Source: Euwallacea fornicatus
Taxonomy: Eukaryota > Arthropoda > Insecta > Coleoptera > Curculionidae
DNA length: 64,000 nt
NCBI RefSeq assembly: GCF_040115645.1
Contig: NC_089563.1
Span: forward strand, 682,001-746,000
Direction: 5' to 3'
The notes under the pieces are model-generated. The model made no database searches and was not told where the DNA came from. It saw only the letters and a list, made by a program, of their open reading frames with translations. A program made the translations under genes and the position numbers. Shown here piece by piece: positions 34,925-47,170 of this stretch (its first letter is position 1; every line of letters starts with the position of its first letter).

Positions 34925-37014
34925 AATCTCATTTACAACACTTTGGTATTTATCATATTTTCTTATCTGAATTCTTTGGTTAATTAAGTTTACCTCTAAG
35001 TTTACGTATTTCTTCGCGTACATTTTTTTATAATAATCACATTTCTTTATTTGTTTAGTATATTTAATATTTTCAAAAAAATTTAGAAATTTTTCTGTTG
35101 TGTTTTATCTTAAAAATATTTTTGCAGGCAATTGTGGGCATTATCCGGCAGTAAGATAACTATACTGTATAATCGGTTATAACTTGCAACATGCAAATTC
35201 GAGGGAGAGGAGCAAAGATTTATGTGCATCTGAATCAGGGATCGTAAATCCGAGTATTATGGTTTTAAAACGGAATAGCTATCTTTAAGGCGACACTTCA
35301 AGGCCGAATGATATTAATTGTTAAATGCTATAGCGCAAGAATGTGGAAACAGTACAAAATCGATCCTTGATGCTATGTTCGTTGAAATTTCCTATACCTA
35401 TTAAATTTTCACAATATACATACGTATTATACAATACAAAAAGATACCGTGAATCGTCATATGGTAATTTTTGTCGAAAAGATCTTTATTCTACGTCATT
35501 TCTTTCCAGAGTGCGCCTATACCATTCTCTAGTGACAATAATAACAAAAAATGTTGCAAATTAAAAATTTAGTGGAGAAAAGAACTTGGAACGGTAAAGC
35601 TTAATAGCGAAATAATCCTTCCATCCATGTTGGTTTCCCTCTCTAATTATCCTCTATAATCTCTCTAATATATCTCTAATTATCATTTTCAGGATCTCAT
35701 ATCTTAGTTAAACGCGAAAGTAGATCGTTTTCACTTTCACATGATCAGATAATGCGTACAGAACTTGTTGAATATTTTCTTAATTTTTCTCTCCAAACAT
35801 CTAGCAATTTTCAACGATTCCAACTCATACGTTCGATCGACTTGAATGGTTTATAATACGGAACATATCGCAAGACCTTAATGAATAACTAAAAGTAGGT
35901 ACTTTCGAATATCTGCAATAGTTCTCGCATTCCGTACACGAACACCGAGTAGTCATAGCGTAGAATTGCAGTATCTCTGATGGATCGCAAAGAGGCTTTT
36001 TCTCGCTTTAAAAATCTGCAGAAACCTTGAGCCAATAATAGCCGTAAATTGGCCAATTATTATACTTATGCACAGCCTGATGGAATTCCTTAATGTAGTT
36101 TGCCACAACAATAATAAGTTCCTCGGTACTACCTCTTGGATGTAGCCTTCGACAAGATCTTTGAGATTTCAGATCGACACGCATACTGAACAGGCACGCG
36201 GGTACAGTGGCGGGTTGTGTCAGGAAAGAGATGTTTCGGCAGATTGAGTGTCTTATTAAGGGGGTATTTATGGGAATTTGTTTGCCGTGCCAGTGCACGA
36301 ATTTCATGAATGTCACTTGTCAATAACGGCATTACAGGAATTTGATGTTTTAAGCAATGTCGCCGATCATTTTACTTCTCATTACACAATCATTTGAACG
36401 TAACCACTTCAATGATGAGGAAAATGCATGGGATCATTTACTGCGTGATAAACCGAATCAAAATTTTTAGACGTAGGTGAGTGAAGTGAAGTAACGCATC
36501 AATTTTTCACAACGCAGGCATTTGCAGTGTAAGTTAACTGTTGTGCAAAATGTCCCTGAATGTAGGCAACTCGTGATACCTCTAGAGCTTTAAACGCGTT
36601 TAGGTATTCTCAAAAGTTTAGATTTTTCCAGACACTCTCGTGGGCTACGTTCCTCACACTATTCCAGGTGAGTTTAAATCCAAAATAATTGGGATAATCA
36701 TAATCAAATCTAGCGAGCTAATATAAAGTGTTCCTGAATACGGACAACCTTTTAAATTTCTCTTCTGCTGGTGGAAGGTTATGTGCTAAAATGAGTATGT
36801 TTACTTCAAAGTCTTTTTACAGTTTCTGCTTCAATAGCTTTCTAAGCTAATATCGTGCAAGAGAAACTGGGTTATCTTCACATGTGTTATGCGTAACCAA
36901 ACATTGAAACAGCTAACTACGAGTTAACAGTAAATTATTTGTCAACAATAATATTTCTATATATATTCTATGAAGAATAACGTTGAAAAAATAAAATTAT
37001 TGAAAGATACTTAC
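34925..37014. other. 3' flank of the BTB gene / GPCR intron
   Basis: No poly(A) AATAAA is obvious in the first 250 bases. Open frames at 35343-35564 and 36008-36332 show no recognisable protein. Ends at the GPCR exon donor. Confidence 0.55.
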
Positions 37015-37199
37015 CAGCAAACCAACACTTGTTTAAGGCAAACCTTGGACCCAAGAAACTGCCGTCACTAGAACTAGGGGTTAAATCAGCTAATATTCCC
37101 ACGAATACAATTATGAATGGTACTCCCCATGCGTAAGCCTCATATAGGTACAAACGCAGTCGCTCTTGGCTCTTTTCAGTGCTTTGAGGCCTTAAGTCC
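37015..37199 (-). CDS. Methuselah-like GPCR, upstream exon (TM4 and ECL2)
   Basis: One minus-strand exon with acceptor CTTTGCAG and donor GTAAGT. It encodes a basic intracellular segment (LRPQSTEKSQERLRLY), then YEAYAWGVPFIIVFVGILAD (TM4), a loop, and the conserved KCWFAG of extracellular loop 2. Its donor is phase 1 and joins exactly to the exon at 18341. It begins with the last base of a codon, so more exons lie upstream, at higher coordinates. I could not find exons for TM1-3 or the ectodomain between 37.2 and 64 kb; they are probably beyond the window or too short to see. The intron downstream of this exon contains the THAP and BTB genes on the other strand. Confidence 0.88.
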
Positions 37200-37357
37200 C
37201 TGCAAAGAAAAATAGTTTTTACTAAATATGATTGGAACATGTAATGTTCTTAGACACCGATAAAACGTATCACTTTTTGGCTCGAATTAAGTAATTTAAA
37301 CTCAAGATACCTATACTCTTTTGACTGCGATTAGAATTTTAGCATTAAATAATGATA

Positions 37358-38149
37358 CAGGATGCCCCAAAAAGTGGGTACAAATGGGTATAGTATCCTA
37401 GCGGATAAATGAATAGTGATTCACTTAAACCTACCTTCCATAAAAGTGGCTTGTTTCAGTTTAAAAATGTCTGTTTCAATCTAGCTGATAGGGCCTGTAC
37501 CTTACCGACATATAAAAAGACACTTTTCTTATCTATGTCGATGGCTTCAATATTTTCACGAATTCTGATCATCTGGGCTCTTCTACATTAAAGATGTATT
37601 CTCCCGAAAAACAGCCTTTTAGTCAACGATTTTCGAGATATTTTCCATTAAGTCAATTCGTGCATTTTCAATTTTTTGTTAGTATATATTTCGTTCTCTA
37701 GGTGCCCCATTCACCAGGTAAAAAGTGAAAATGATGGTTTGCTAATCTCAATTTCCTCTGAGATACGTCTGATGCTAGTCGGTGACTGGATCCTCCAGTA
37801 CTCGCATGAAGATTTTACCTTCTCGATTCACAGTGAAAATTTTTGGTCTTCCATTATCCGGTTTCAAATGAATTGGACAAGTCTCACCCAGTTTGCCGCA
37901 AAGTGTTATATCCTTGGCAGTGCACCGCAATATTGAATTGGAAATTACTCCTTCGCAGTTCGTTTCAGAATATTGATAAAAAAAAAGTTCGATCGATTTT
38001 TTGTTCTTCGGTGAGGCACAGGTCGCATTATAAATGAATTTGTCGTACAAAACAAGCAGGTTTTTTATAAAGCAGCTTTAACCCAGTCCTTCTATTGTTT
38101 TCCATCTGGTATCCAATACTCATACCATCATTTTTTCTAGGATACCCCG
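37358..38149 (-). mobile_element. Decayed mariner/Tc1-type element
   Basis: The ends CAGGATGCCCCAAAAAGTGG and (right, complement) CGGGGTATCCTAGAAAAAAT face each other with TA on both sides and about 40 bp of imperfect inverted similarity. On the minus strand, HLKPDNGRPKIFTVNREGKI followed by RVLEDPVT resembles the linker between the two HTH motifs of the transposase (GRPR...EDP..SVR). The catalytic domain is missing. Boundaries are moderately certain. Confidence 0.55.
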
Positions 38150-39479
38150 TATAAAAACGTACACGCTTCACTTATGGGTCGATTTCAATTTAATATTTCC
38201 CAGAACCACCTATATCTTCAGTGAAGCCTGACCAAGGTGAGCTTTTAATGCGTCCAGAGTTACAGTGATGGTAATCGATTCTCCTGCGATCTACGAGTTT
38301 CTTAAAAAGTCGATGTACCCAAAAAGAGAAACAATAAAAGAATGAAATTACTGAATCGGAACGATGCCGATGGCGTGAGATGATTTCAGACGTTCATAAC
38401 TCGGGCATAAAGCGGCTCCGAAGAAACGGAAGAACGATCGATCAAGCTATTTCTTTATTTTTTTACGTGGGCAATTTGCCACGGATTGGAATTGCGACTA
38501 ATGTGGTTTTCATCAAGGCAGAAGGAAACGTGACTTAATTATGATTTTGAACTGAAGAAAGCCGCAGGGAGTCCCATAAGTTATGGACAATAAGATTGAA
38601 AAATTATGGATGTGAAGAACTTGATTTATAAGAACTAACACCCACTAGATAAACGTATTCAACATTGGAAAAGTAGTGCACTTTAGACGACCCAAAAGAA
38701 AAATGGCCTGGATTGGATATTGACAAGGTTTATCTCGGAGATTTTATTGAAATTATATGGTGCCATTAAGTAGGACCAGGTTCTGCTACTGTATTTTATT
38801 CAATTTTACTGTGGTAAATAAGACGCCGGCGATTGTTCCTACCAAATATCATTGGTGCAAATAGGCTACGTGAGTTGATAAGATGTTATAAAATTTATTA
38901 TAAAAGTGTTTACTGGTTTCTCTAGATGATAATTTTACATTCATACACAATATTTTGGGTCACGAAATTCATTAGCTTTGAGGGTCTATGACTCAAACAT
39001 GTTTTCAACAGTTTCCAAATTGATTTCACAAGTGCTTTCTTCATGGTTTCAGTTAGTCTAGTTGGGATGATTAAATATTTGAAAATTCACCAGTTTTGTC
39101 GAATTGTATTTTCTGAAGCGTTTCCCGGTGCCCTCCCCCTTCAAGCTTAAGTATATGGAAGTCGGACCAAAGATCAGGAAAATAAAATGAAGAAATTCCA
39201 TTGAATTAAGCATAAATTGAAACGTGCAGAATGTTGTTTGCAATTTATGGATGATCCACTGCGATTTCTCCAGCAGCGCGTTGGGGTGGATTTCCCTCAA
39301 GGAATAGCAACGAAGCGACTCCTTTTAAACTTACATTAATTTTATTCCTTATTTTCGACTACAGAATCTCACTTCCATTCTTATGTGAAATGCATACTAA
39401 AGTTAAAAAAAGAAATGATCATTTTTAGGTATGAACTGGACCAAGCTCGACTGAATCTACGTTTTACGGACGATCAGCT
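38150..39479. other. No feature recognised
   Basis: Upstream of the last recognised GPCR exon, so probably intron. Open frames such as 39058-39300 (minus) look like chance. Confidence 0.55.
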
Positions 39480-39592
39480 TTAGGCACGTAAAATATGGGT
39501 TTGAAGACCGCTATACTTGACATAGGCCTTGCCACGTGCTTGCAAATACATAAACAAATACCTCGCCAATACGAAAACAAGTATCAATCCAC
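39480..39592 (-). CDS. Candidate 3'-terminal exon of an unidentified membrane protein
   Basis: Minus strand: a strong acceptor (TTTTTTATTTCCTGCAG) is followed in phase 1 by 36 codons. They contain a hydrophobic helix (GLILVFVLARYLFMYLQA), then a basic cytoplasmic-like end (RGKAYVKYSGLQTHILRA) and a stop. This looks like the last exon of a single-pass protein. No upstream partner exon was established. A cysteine-containing open stretch after a CTTGCAG acceptor near 40340 (CNCSRSGGEPTGSVNDC) is a possible but unproven neighbour. It could equally be a chance frame. Not recognised. Confidence 0.35.
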
Positions 39593-40557
39593 CTGCAGGA
39601 AATAAAAAAATCGTACAGTAACAGTACAGTAACACCTCCACTAGCGTATTATTACGTAAACGTTAGTCACGACAAATTGTATCACACAATAGCCATATTA
39701 GCCATCCAGCCTAGACTTTGCACGTACCGGTATAAGAATCCGTTATAACGACATCTAACGTTAATAAGAAACCATAATTTCACCGTAGTAACCTCAGTCT
39801 GTATATATGCTCAAGAAGTAATTGAACATGTAGACAAATATTGTATCGAACATTATAATGATAACTTTCTGTCCTCGAGAGCTGAAAGGCCAAAGTTACG
39901 AGATAATATCTACTGCATATGAGAGAGTACGTAGATTCCAATTATTGATTATCGTCGGGAATGATTTAGCTATAAATATTATAGATTGGACGATTATGAT
40001 CTTATAATGAGAGAAAAGATCTTAATGTGTTCCAATAAGCAGAGGTCAGAAAATTTACTTGCTCTTCCCGTAGGGCCATCAATCAATAATTAAAGTGATT
40101 ACGTACCTAATTGATAGTATACTTAAGCTAGATTTCGCACATTGATAATGACATGTTAATCAATTTTAATCGACGAGCATAAATCAATCAAACTGAAAAA
40201 ACTTTAATCTGTGCAAGACATGATGTTCGAATCAATTTTATTCTTCCTTGGGGGCTGATCAAGGAAAGTAGGCATGCAGTCATTGACCGAGCCAGTGGGT
40301 TCACCACCACTTCTTGAGCAATTGCAGCCTGCAAGTGTATCTGCGGTGGGTATTGTTTTAATCTGTTGCAAATGCTACATATAATGCTCCTAATTAACTT
40401 GATTGAGATGCAATGATGGCGCCGATTTTTAAATGGTGCATGTCAGAGTCGAGACGAGACAAGCGACGAGCTCCTTCATGGAAACCTTCCATCAAGAATT
40501 TAAGAATCTTCATATAAAACCGTTACCTTTAACGACATTATAAATTCGCCCATTATA
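39593..40557. other. No firm feature
   Basis: Apart from the possible minus-strand exon-like stretch near 40220-40340 mentioned for the preceding candidate exon, nothing is recognised. Confidence 0.45.
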
Positions 40558-42814
40558 CGGGGTGTTCCCTAAACATACCGACCAATGCTCGGAGGAGGCG
40601 AGCTTATAAAAACAAATGTTTAAATTGAATAACATTAGGTCCGAAATACAGTGCGAGACATAGAAAAAAGAAAATTATATTATTTAAATAATTTTTGGTA
40701 TGCATATTTGTATTTGGGAGCACAAAAAACGATTAAAGTTTCGGCCATATTTGTTAATGTATTTACGAGATATTAGGAATTTCATTTATTTTTTTTATCA
40801 TAAAAATGGCAATAAAGCATCAACAATATGATTGCAAAAGATCATTTATTGGTGTTTAGTGTACTTAGAAAGTGCTTTTAGATTAATCAAATACGTCTAG
40901 ACGCAGAATGCAGCGAAATTTTCATCAATTGAGCGAGTTTGAGAGAGGCCGAATTTAGGGGTCTACGAGATTCGGTCGATCATTTGGGGGAATCGCCACT
41001 GGCTTGAAGCGTAATGTAATCATTATAATAAGATGTTGTCAGGCGTGGTTCTCAGAAGATCAAACAGACAGAAGGAGAGGTACTGGACGATTCCGAAGAA
41101 CTACAAAACACAAAAATACCGCTTTCGAATGATGGCCTTAAAAAGAGAGGTTCGTCTCGTCGAGGACGCTGGCGGCTCAGTAGTTTTCTGAGTAAAGAGG
41201 ACCCATTGGGATCCGAATCCTTTATCACCGGATAAAAAGTTTCGGTCTGATTTTTTACCATCCCCATCTTGTGTTACCCCTCAGCTTAAGTTATCGTCAA
41301 AATTGACTGCGGTGGGGCAGAGAACGGATATATTGGAATCTGGAATAGGATAATATCACATTTAGTGAGGAATCCAGATTCTGTTTGGCTATACATGATG
41401 GTTGGGCAACAGTAAGGAGAAGACGGGGGTGAACGACGGGATCCTCAGTTTACAATACAGAGGCTCGTCTATTAGACTGTTGTGGTGATGGTTTGAGATG
41501 CCATTGCATATGGTAGCAGATCACCTTTACTTTTCATTAAAGGCAGTACGATAACCCTACAATATATCCAAGAAGTTCTGGAACCTCATTTCGTGCCTTA
41601 TCTGAGAACTCCCGTTAACACACTTTTCTAGCAAGACAATGCATGACCACATGTGGCTAGAATGACTATGGCCTTCTTTCAACAAAATACAATCAATTTG
41701 CTACTTTGGCCACCTCGATCTTTAGATCTCTCACCGATTAAACGTGTATGAGATATTGTAGGTAGAAGGTTGCATAGTTTGCCCTATCGACCGTAAATCG
41801 TAGCGGCATTATGTCATGTTGTCCGGTTAACCTGGATTGAGATCCTCAAGAGGACTTCAATCGTCTCATTAGATCCATGCGTAGACGTGTACAGGGATGT
41901 ATAAGACACAGCGGATGACCCACAAACTACTATTAATTTTTTTAGTTTTTAACAATTAAATTTGTTAAATTTTTAATGCATTATTTGCTTTAGCGAAAAA
42001 CACTTGCCTACCAAAAATTATTGAAACAAAACCATTTTTACGGGGTGTTTTCTTTTCTATGTCACGCAGCATACATAGTGTTTAATTTTTCTAAAATATT
42101 TTTTTAAGACATATTGCAAACACGATTTGGGATAAGGATGTGAAATTAGGGATACACTCTGGCGGAATAAACGCGCAAGTTCTGGAGCAGGTAGAATATT
42201 TCCACCTACGCCAGTGGTGTCTATGTAGCCTTTTAATGGGAAAAATTGTACGCCACTGACACGAATGTTTTAACATGAATATATATTTCATCAATTCGTA
42301 ATAAAAATTGCCTCTTAGTGTCTTGTTCTTCAAGTATCTTTCTTCAAGGTAAAAAGTTATTTCTCATTCCTGAGCCCACCAAAAAACCGGTACACGAGTA
42401 GGTTTGCAAGTGCAATTTTTTACAAATTCTTTAGGAGAAATCAATTTAATTTTCTTTTAGTAAAGGTAGAGGACATAAAGGCAAACATGTGTGAAACACG
42501 CCTGATCGCAAAGTAATAGTCCTCTTGCATAGTGTGGTTCCGTTGAATTCTGAGCCATTTGCACATGTAGAAATGTTTCTATGCGTCACGGTGCTGCACC
42601 ATAGTCAAGTCACTTGTTTTGTCATTGTCACGGAGACCCAATGTAATTCAACGTGTATAATTTGTAACATTTAAAAAATATTTAAAAAATGAAATCAAAC
42701 GCTCTGTCTCTTGGAAACGAAGCGTAATGCGACATAGCTTTATTCAATCTACATATTTGTATTTATGAATTCTACATTTTCTAAAAGTTCGTCGGTTTGT
42801 TTCCGAAACCCCCT
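40558..42814. mobile_element. TIR element (about 0.83 kb) interrupted by a Tc1 element
   Basis: The left end CGGGGTGTTCCCTAAACATA pairs with the right-end complement CAGGGGGTTTCGGAAACAAA, both next to TA. Similarity continues inward (CCGAC.AA; ACAAAT; ATTGAATAA) for about 85 bp. Without the Tc1 insertion at 40649-42069, the element would be about 834 bp. A minus-strand open stretch near 42270-42090 (SGVQFFPLKGYIDTTGVGGN) has no recognised homologue. No transposase was identified, so this is probably non-autonomous. Confidence 0.6.
40649..42069 (+). mobile_element. Tc1-like transposon, copy B (inactive)
   Basis: 1421 bp, same family as 21057-22448. The left end is CAGTGCGAGACATAGAAAAA and the right-end complement CTGCGTGACATAGAAAAGAA, then TTTAAATAATTTTTGGTA. 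The plus-strand transposase begins LSEFERGRI, then FGGIATGLKRN and RRRGTGRFRRTT, the HTH and GRPR linker of Tc1. Stops interrupt it repeatedly, and the catalytic end (LARQCMTTCG...SIFRSLTD) is corrupted. Confidence 0.8.
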
Positions 42815-43454
42815 GTATCCCCAAGACTACTAAATAACATTGACTAACTCCAACTAAAAGATAATATAATAGCGGTAGCCATAAGTCGAAAGAGACTATC
42901 AATATAGTGCTAAGAACATCTATTTAGAAACATTGCTTTGCTTTTAGCATTCTGAAAATACTTGCTGTCAATATCTCCTCCTAGCTAAAACAGCAAACTT
43001 ACATTATAAATAATGTAAGTGCAATTGCTTCCGTCATAAACACTTTCTCGAACAAAGAGAAAAATTCCTGAAACTCATTCAGCAAAGTTTGAATGAGCGT
43101 CAAAATTCCTTTAACGTTTCAAAGGACGTAAATGTCTCGAATTAACACGTAGCAGATGTTAACGGCGATTTTTTATATGTTATTTACACCTATCTGTCAA
43201 ACAGGATGTTAAATTTGAGGTTGCCCATTAATTTATTTGAAATAATATCGATTTAAAAATCTAACACTCTATTTACGAAAATAAACAGCGTCGGATCGCC
43301 CGGATGGAAAATCATAATTAAGTAGAAGTGTTATTGTAAAATGTTCCAGGAAACCATTTTGGAAAGTTATTAATTATATACACACAAGTTTACCAGCAGA
43401 AAGGTAATTGGGGAAGTTTCGGTAAATTTTTAACAGACGATAACGTTAGGTATA
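42815..43454. other. No feature recognised
   Basis: Spacer between two transposons. No protein or repeat structure seen. Confidence 0.6.
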
Positions 43455-44974
43455 CAGTGGTGGAAAAAAGTATGGAAACTTTAATATATTAACATTTTTC
43501 TATAATATATTTAGTTGAAATTGAAGCCTTTAATGTCTTAAAGGTAAATAAGTTTCTACATAAACAAATATGAAATTCCATTCTAAAAATAATTTTATTA
43601 TTGTCAATATTTTTAACAAAAACAAAAACGTGCTGGAAAAAAGTATGGAAACTATTCATAAACAGGTTTATTTTTCTCGTAACTGTGTACGATCTTCCAA
43701 AAATACGGTTTATTTCAATTGAATCTTGTTTCAATAATGCCCAAAAGAGCATATTTCTCGTTTGACTTGAAACAAAAAGTTTTAGATTTATATCAAATGA
43801 AGAAGAAAAAAAGTGAAATTGCAAGATCTCTTCTGATTAGTAAAAGTGCTGTGACGAAGATAATAGCCAAATTTAAGAAGCTGGGCAGTGTAGAAAACTT
43901 GCCCAAGACTGGTCGTCCCCGTAAAACCACCCCAGAAATTGATAAGGCGGTATTAAGGATTTCAAAATAAGATCCAAGAAAATCCGCTAGACAAATTACT
44001 GCTGAAATTTCCTATCAGTTTGATATTCAAGTAACCAGCAGAACGATACAAAATAGATTAATTAGTGGAGGACTTCATGGACGTGTTGCAGTAAAAAAAC
44101 CATTATTATCCAACAAGAATTGAAAGGCTCGAAGGCTGTTTGCGAGGAGTCGTCTGCATTGGAGCAAACAACAATGGAATACGGTCTTTTGGAGCGATGA
44201 GAGCAAGTTCTGTTTCTTCGAATCTGATAGAAGACAATATGTATGGCGTCCCACAGGTGCTAGATTTAAAGCAAAATATCAAATTCCCACCGTGAAGCAT
44301 GGAGGTGGTAATGTCCAAGTTTGGGGTTGTTTTTCGAGATCTGGCCTTGGGCCGATCGTTCTAATTGAAGGGCGTATGGATCGATTTCAATATAAAGACG
44401 TTCTAGAGAACAAAATGTTACCGTTTACAAAAGAAGAAATGCCGATTAGATGGGTTTTTCACCAGGTCAATGATCCCAAGCATTCTGCAAAGATAATAAA
44501 AGAATGGTTTTTGCAGAAAAATATTACCAAACTTGAATGGCCATCTCAGTCTCCAGATCTGAACCCAATTGAACACTTGTGGAATATTTTGGATCAACGG
44601 ATTCGAACCCATTCAAATATTAAAAATTTGAAAGAACTCTTCGAAATAATTAAATTGGAATGGTCTAAAATTAATAGATTATATGCCCAAACGAAGCCAA
44701 GCAGTTCTAGATGCTAATGGTTACTCAACAAAATATTAATAACTTTTTTGTTGTAAATGTGTTCTTAAAACGTAAAAGTTTCCATACTTTTTCCATGTAA
44801 ATTTTGAATTTATTTTCTACAGGGAGTACTTGCGAATGAAAATTTTAATTTTATTTGTTTAAATAAATGAGCAATATATTTAGTTTATATTTCAAATAAT
44901 GGTTCTTGTCTATATTCATTAACGTCTAATTTAAATGCAAAATTCAAAAGTTTTCATTCTTTTTTCCACCACTG
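43455..44974 (+). mobile_element. Tc1-like transposon with IR/DR ends, near-complete
   Basis: 1520 bp flanked by TA. The terminus CAGTGGTGGAAAAAAGTATG is repeated internally at about 43629 (TGGAAAAAAGTATGGAAACT), and the same pair is mirrored at about 44780 and 44974. This is the IR/DR layout known from Sleeping Beauty-type elements. The transposase, 43737 to about 44725, reads nearly throughout: N-terminal HTH, GRPRKTT linker, WSDESKF, GGGNVQVWGCFS, SPDLNPIEHLW. Defects are two in-frame stops (about 43968 and 44120), a frameshift near 44680, and a Val where the second catalytic Asp should be (HQVNDPKH instead of QxDNDPKH). It is inactive, but one of the best-preserved copies in the window. 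Confidence 0.9.
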
Positions 44975-45062
44975 TATGTTAAAAATATTGAAAACTTACG
45001 GGCAAATATGTATTTTATAAAAAGAATATGAAAATTTAATTTAAAAAAAAGTCTTTTAAGTA

Positions 45063-46260
45063 CGAGAATAGTCTCAGAAGTTCCCGACCTAACGTATAGA
45101 AGTAGATTTTTGGTTAAAAATGTGCCCATATTGCAAAGACCTAACCTTAAAAAACCTATATCTAAAGTTTGAGGGTGCTACGTTGGTTTGTGTCTGTTTT
45201 TGAGCCGTTCTTAGAGATTTTGTGAACATGGAAAAAATTGGTCATCGATGAATGATTCAATATACTTTCATTTGGGAGGCCTTAATCCGCCCAAAATCAA
45301 AGCGAAGCTAGACTGCCCTTTCGGAGAATCTTGTCCTTCGTTAAAAACTGTAAAATTTTGGGTGGTAGAGTTTATACCCGGTAGTGCGAGCTGCTAAGAC
45401 GAACTCCGCAGTGGTCGCCCCAATGACACACTCCAGATTTGACCACCACGGTAATTGTGGTGAAAAGCCACAAAATTAACCTGGAAGATAGGAAAGTTCT
45501 GTAACTCGCATTTCGAGTGAACAATTGGATATGCGAAAGCTGACCGCAAGATTAACAAAAACAGCGTTTTAAGAATGCTTCAAGGAAGTTCTTGGCAAAG
45601 TTTCGCAGAAATAAATCCGAGTATTTATATCGATTGATAGCCATGGATGAGACATGGTTCCATCATTTAACATCTGAAACGGAAGAGCAATCACAACGAT
45701 GGGTCCAACTGGGAGAATCGGCTCCGAAGAAAGCGAAAAACGTTCTATCTACAGGAAAGGTGATCGCGTCAATTTTTTGGGGTGTACGTGGGGTCATTTT
45801 TAATAACTATCCGCCCTAAAGGAAAAATAACAAAAGGAAAATATTATACAAATTTACTGCAGGATTTGAGCGAATAGAAAAAAGAAAGTTTTTATTTCAT
45901 CGAGACAACGCACCTGTCCTCACTTTCACCATCGCGATGGCCAAAATCAATTATTTTGGTTTCGACTTTTTCGTCACCCACCTTATTCGCCAGATTTAGC
46001 CCCCTCGGATTATTTTCTATTTCCAAACTTAAAATTTAAAAAATGCCTCGGTAGAAAGATATTTGCCAATATTGGAGAGGTGGGATTTGAGGCTGATGCC
46101 TATTTTTGAAACATCGAACGTTCTTACTATAAACAGAGCATAGAACATCAGTGCGAAAAGCGCGCCGATCTCAGAAGAGACTATCTTCAGAAGTAATGTA
46201 ATGTTTTCCAAATTTGTTTTTCTTCAAGTGTTAGGTCGGGTACCTCTGGGACTATCCTCG
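45063..46260 (+). mobile_element. Mariner transposon (DD34D), decayed
   Basis: 1198 bp flanked by TA on both sides. The TIRs are about 33 bp (CGAGAATAGTCTCAGAAGTT and, right-end complement, CGAGGATAGTCCCAGAGGTA, both then CCCGACCTAAC). The plus-strand transposase starts at about 45228. Recognisable blocks are MDETWFHHLTSETEEQSQRW at about 45642 (first Asp), GESAPKKAKNV, HRDNAPV (second Asp) and YSPDLAPSDYFLFPNLK (third Asp). Several stops and frameshifts. Confidence 0.88.
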
Positions 46261-46685
46261 TACCAAATTTTCGTGGAGCATTTAAACCGATTTGAATACA
46301 ATATCATGTTTAACTTTCAAGAGATATTGAAATGAACGGATCCGGTTTCATTCAATCCCGATGCAATCATCGACCAATCAGCAGCATTTTTTCGTTTCAT
46401 AGGATATTCTATTCGAAAAAAAACACTCAAAACGAACTTTATATCTCACAAAAACGTGGAGAATAAAGCGGTTTTTTTTTGGACATCTAAATTACAAGTT
46501 CCAACCTAACAATCTTGACTAACACCCAAAAAATCCAGTAAAATAAATTATTTTTTAACACGCTTAGCTCCTAAACCTTGAATTTACTAAAAATACCTGA
46601 AAATTGTGTTTTTGTCCCGAATGAGAAAGCAATTTAGCTGCGTGATATTTTTCCGAAGAGGAGAGCGCTTTACACCTTCTGAGTC
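46261..46685. other. No feature recognised
   Basis: Spacer between the mariner and the retrotransposon fragment. Nothing coding seen. Confidence 0.5.
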
Positions 46686-47170
46686 TTGTTTCAAACTGGT
46701 GGTGCAACTATCGTTACAAGTGCACTTTGGAACATGGACCACATCAATAGGCCTATGATAATTTTCATCGAAGAGCTGGCTTATGTAGAGTCGGATGATC
46801 CTGAACCTGGCTCTAGATCGGGAATTAGCTGTCTGAAATCGCGATTGAAGCTGCAAAGATCGCCACTTGATGTGGGAGAGATCACAGTTTATTGTGATGT
46901 TTCAGCTATCGAAGTACCTCACTACGTTTTTGTTTCCTCCAGAGAACGCATCTTCGATGGCACACACAATATCTCACACGGAAGTAAAGCGACAACGGGT
47001 AAGAATATACCAATTGGTCATTGAGCAAGAACTTCTTTTGCAATGTCACAGAAATCACGTACAAAAACACATGAAAACTTTCGTGCCAGATTCTCTTCCC
47101 ATCCACGTCCATTTTGATTCAATTGAACCATTGCCGCCATTACCCGGGTTTCGTTGTCGCCGAATTTGAA
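46686..47170 (+). pseudogene. Fragment of a Ty3/gypsy-type retrotransposon integrase region
   Basis: Two overlapping frames carry the pattern of the zinc-binding N-terminus of gypsy-type integrase: VYCDVS, then VPHYVFVSSRERIFDGTHN, ISHGSKAT, and in the next frame HVQKHMKTFVPD with a downstream PLPP.GFR. The Cys pair and part of the fold are lost, and there are frameshifts. No LTR or reverse transcriptase was found nearby. A short decayed piece; the call rests on the family consensus recalled from memory. Confidence 0.6.
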
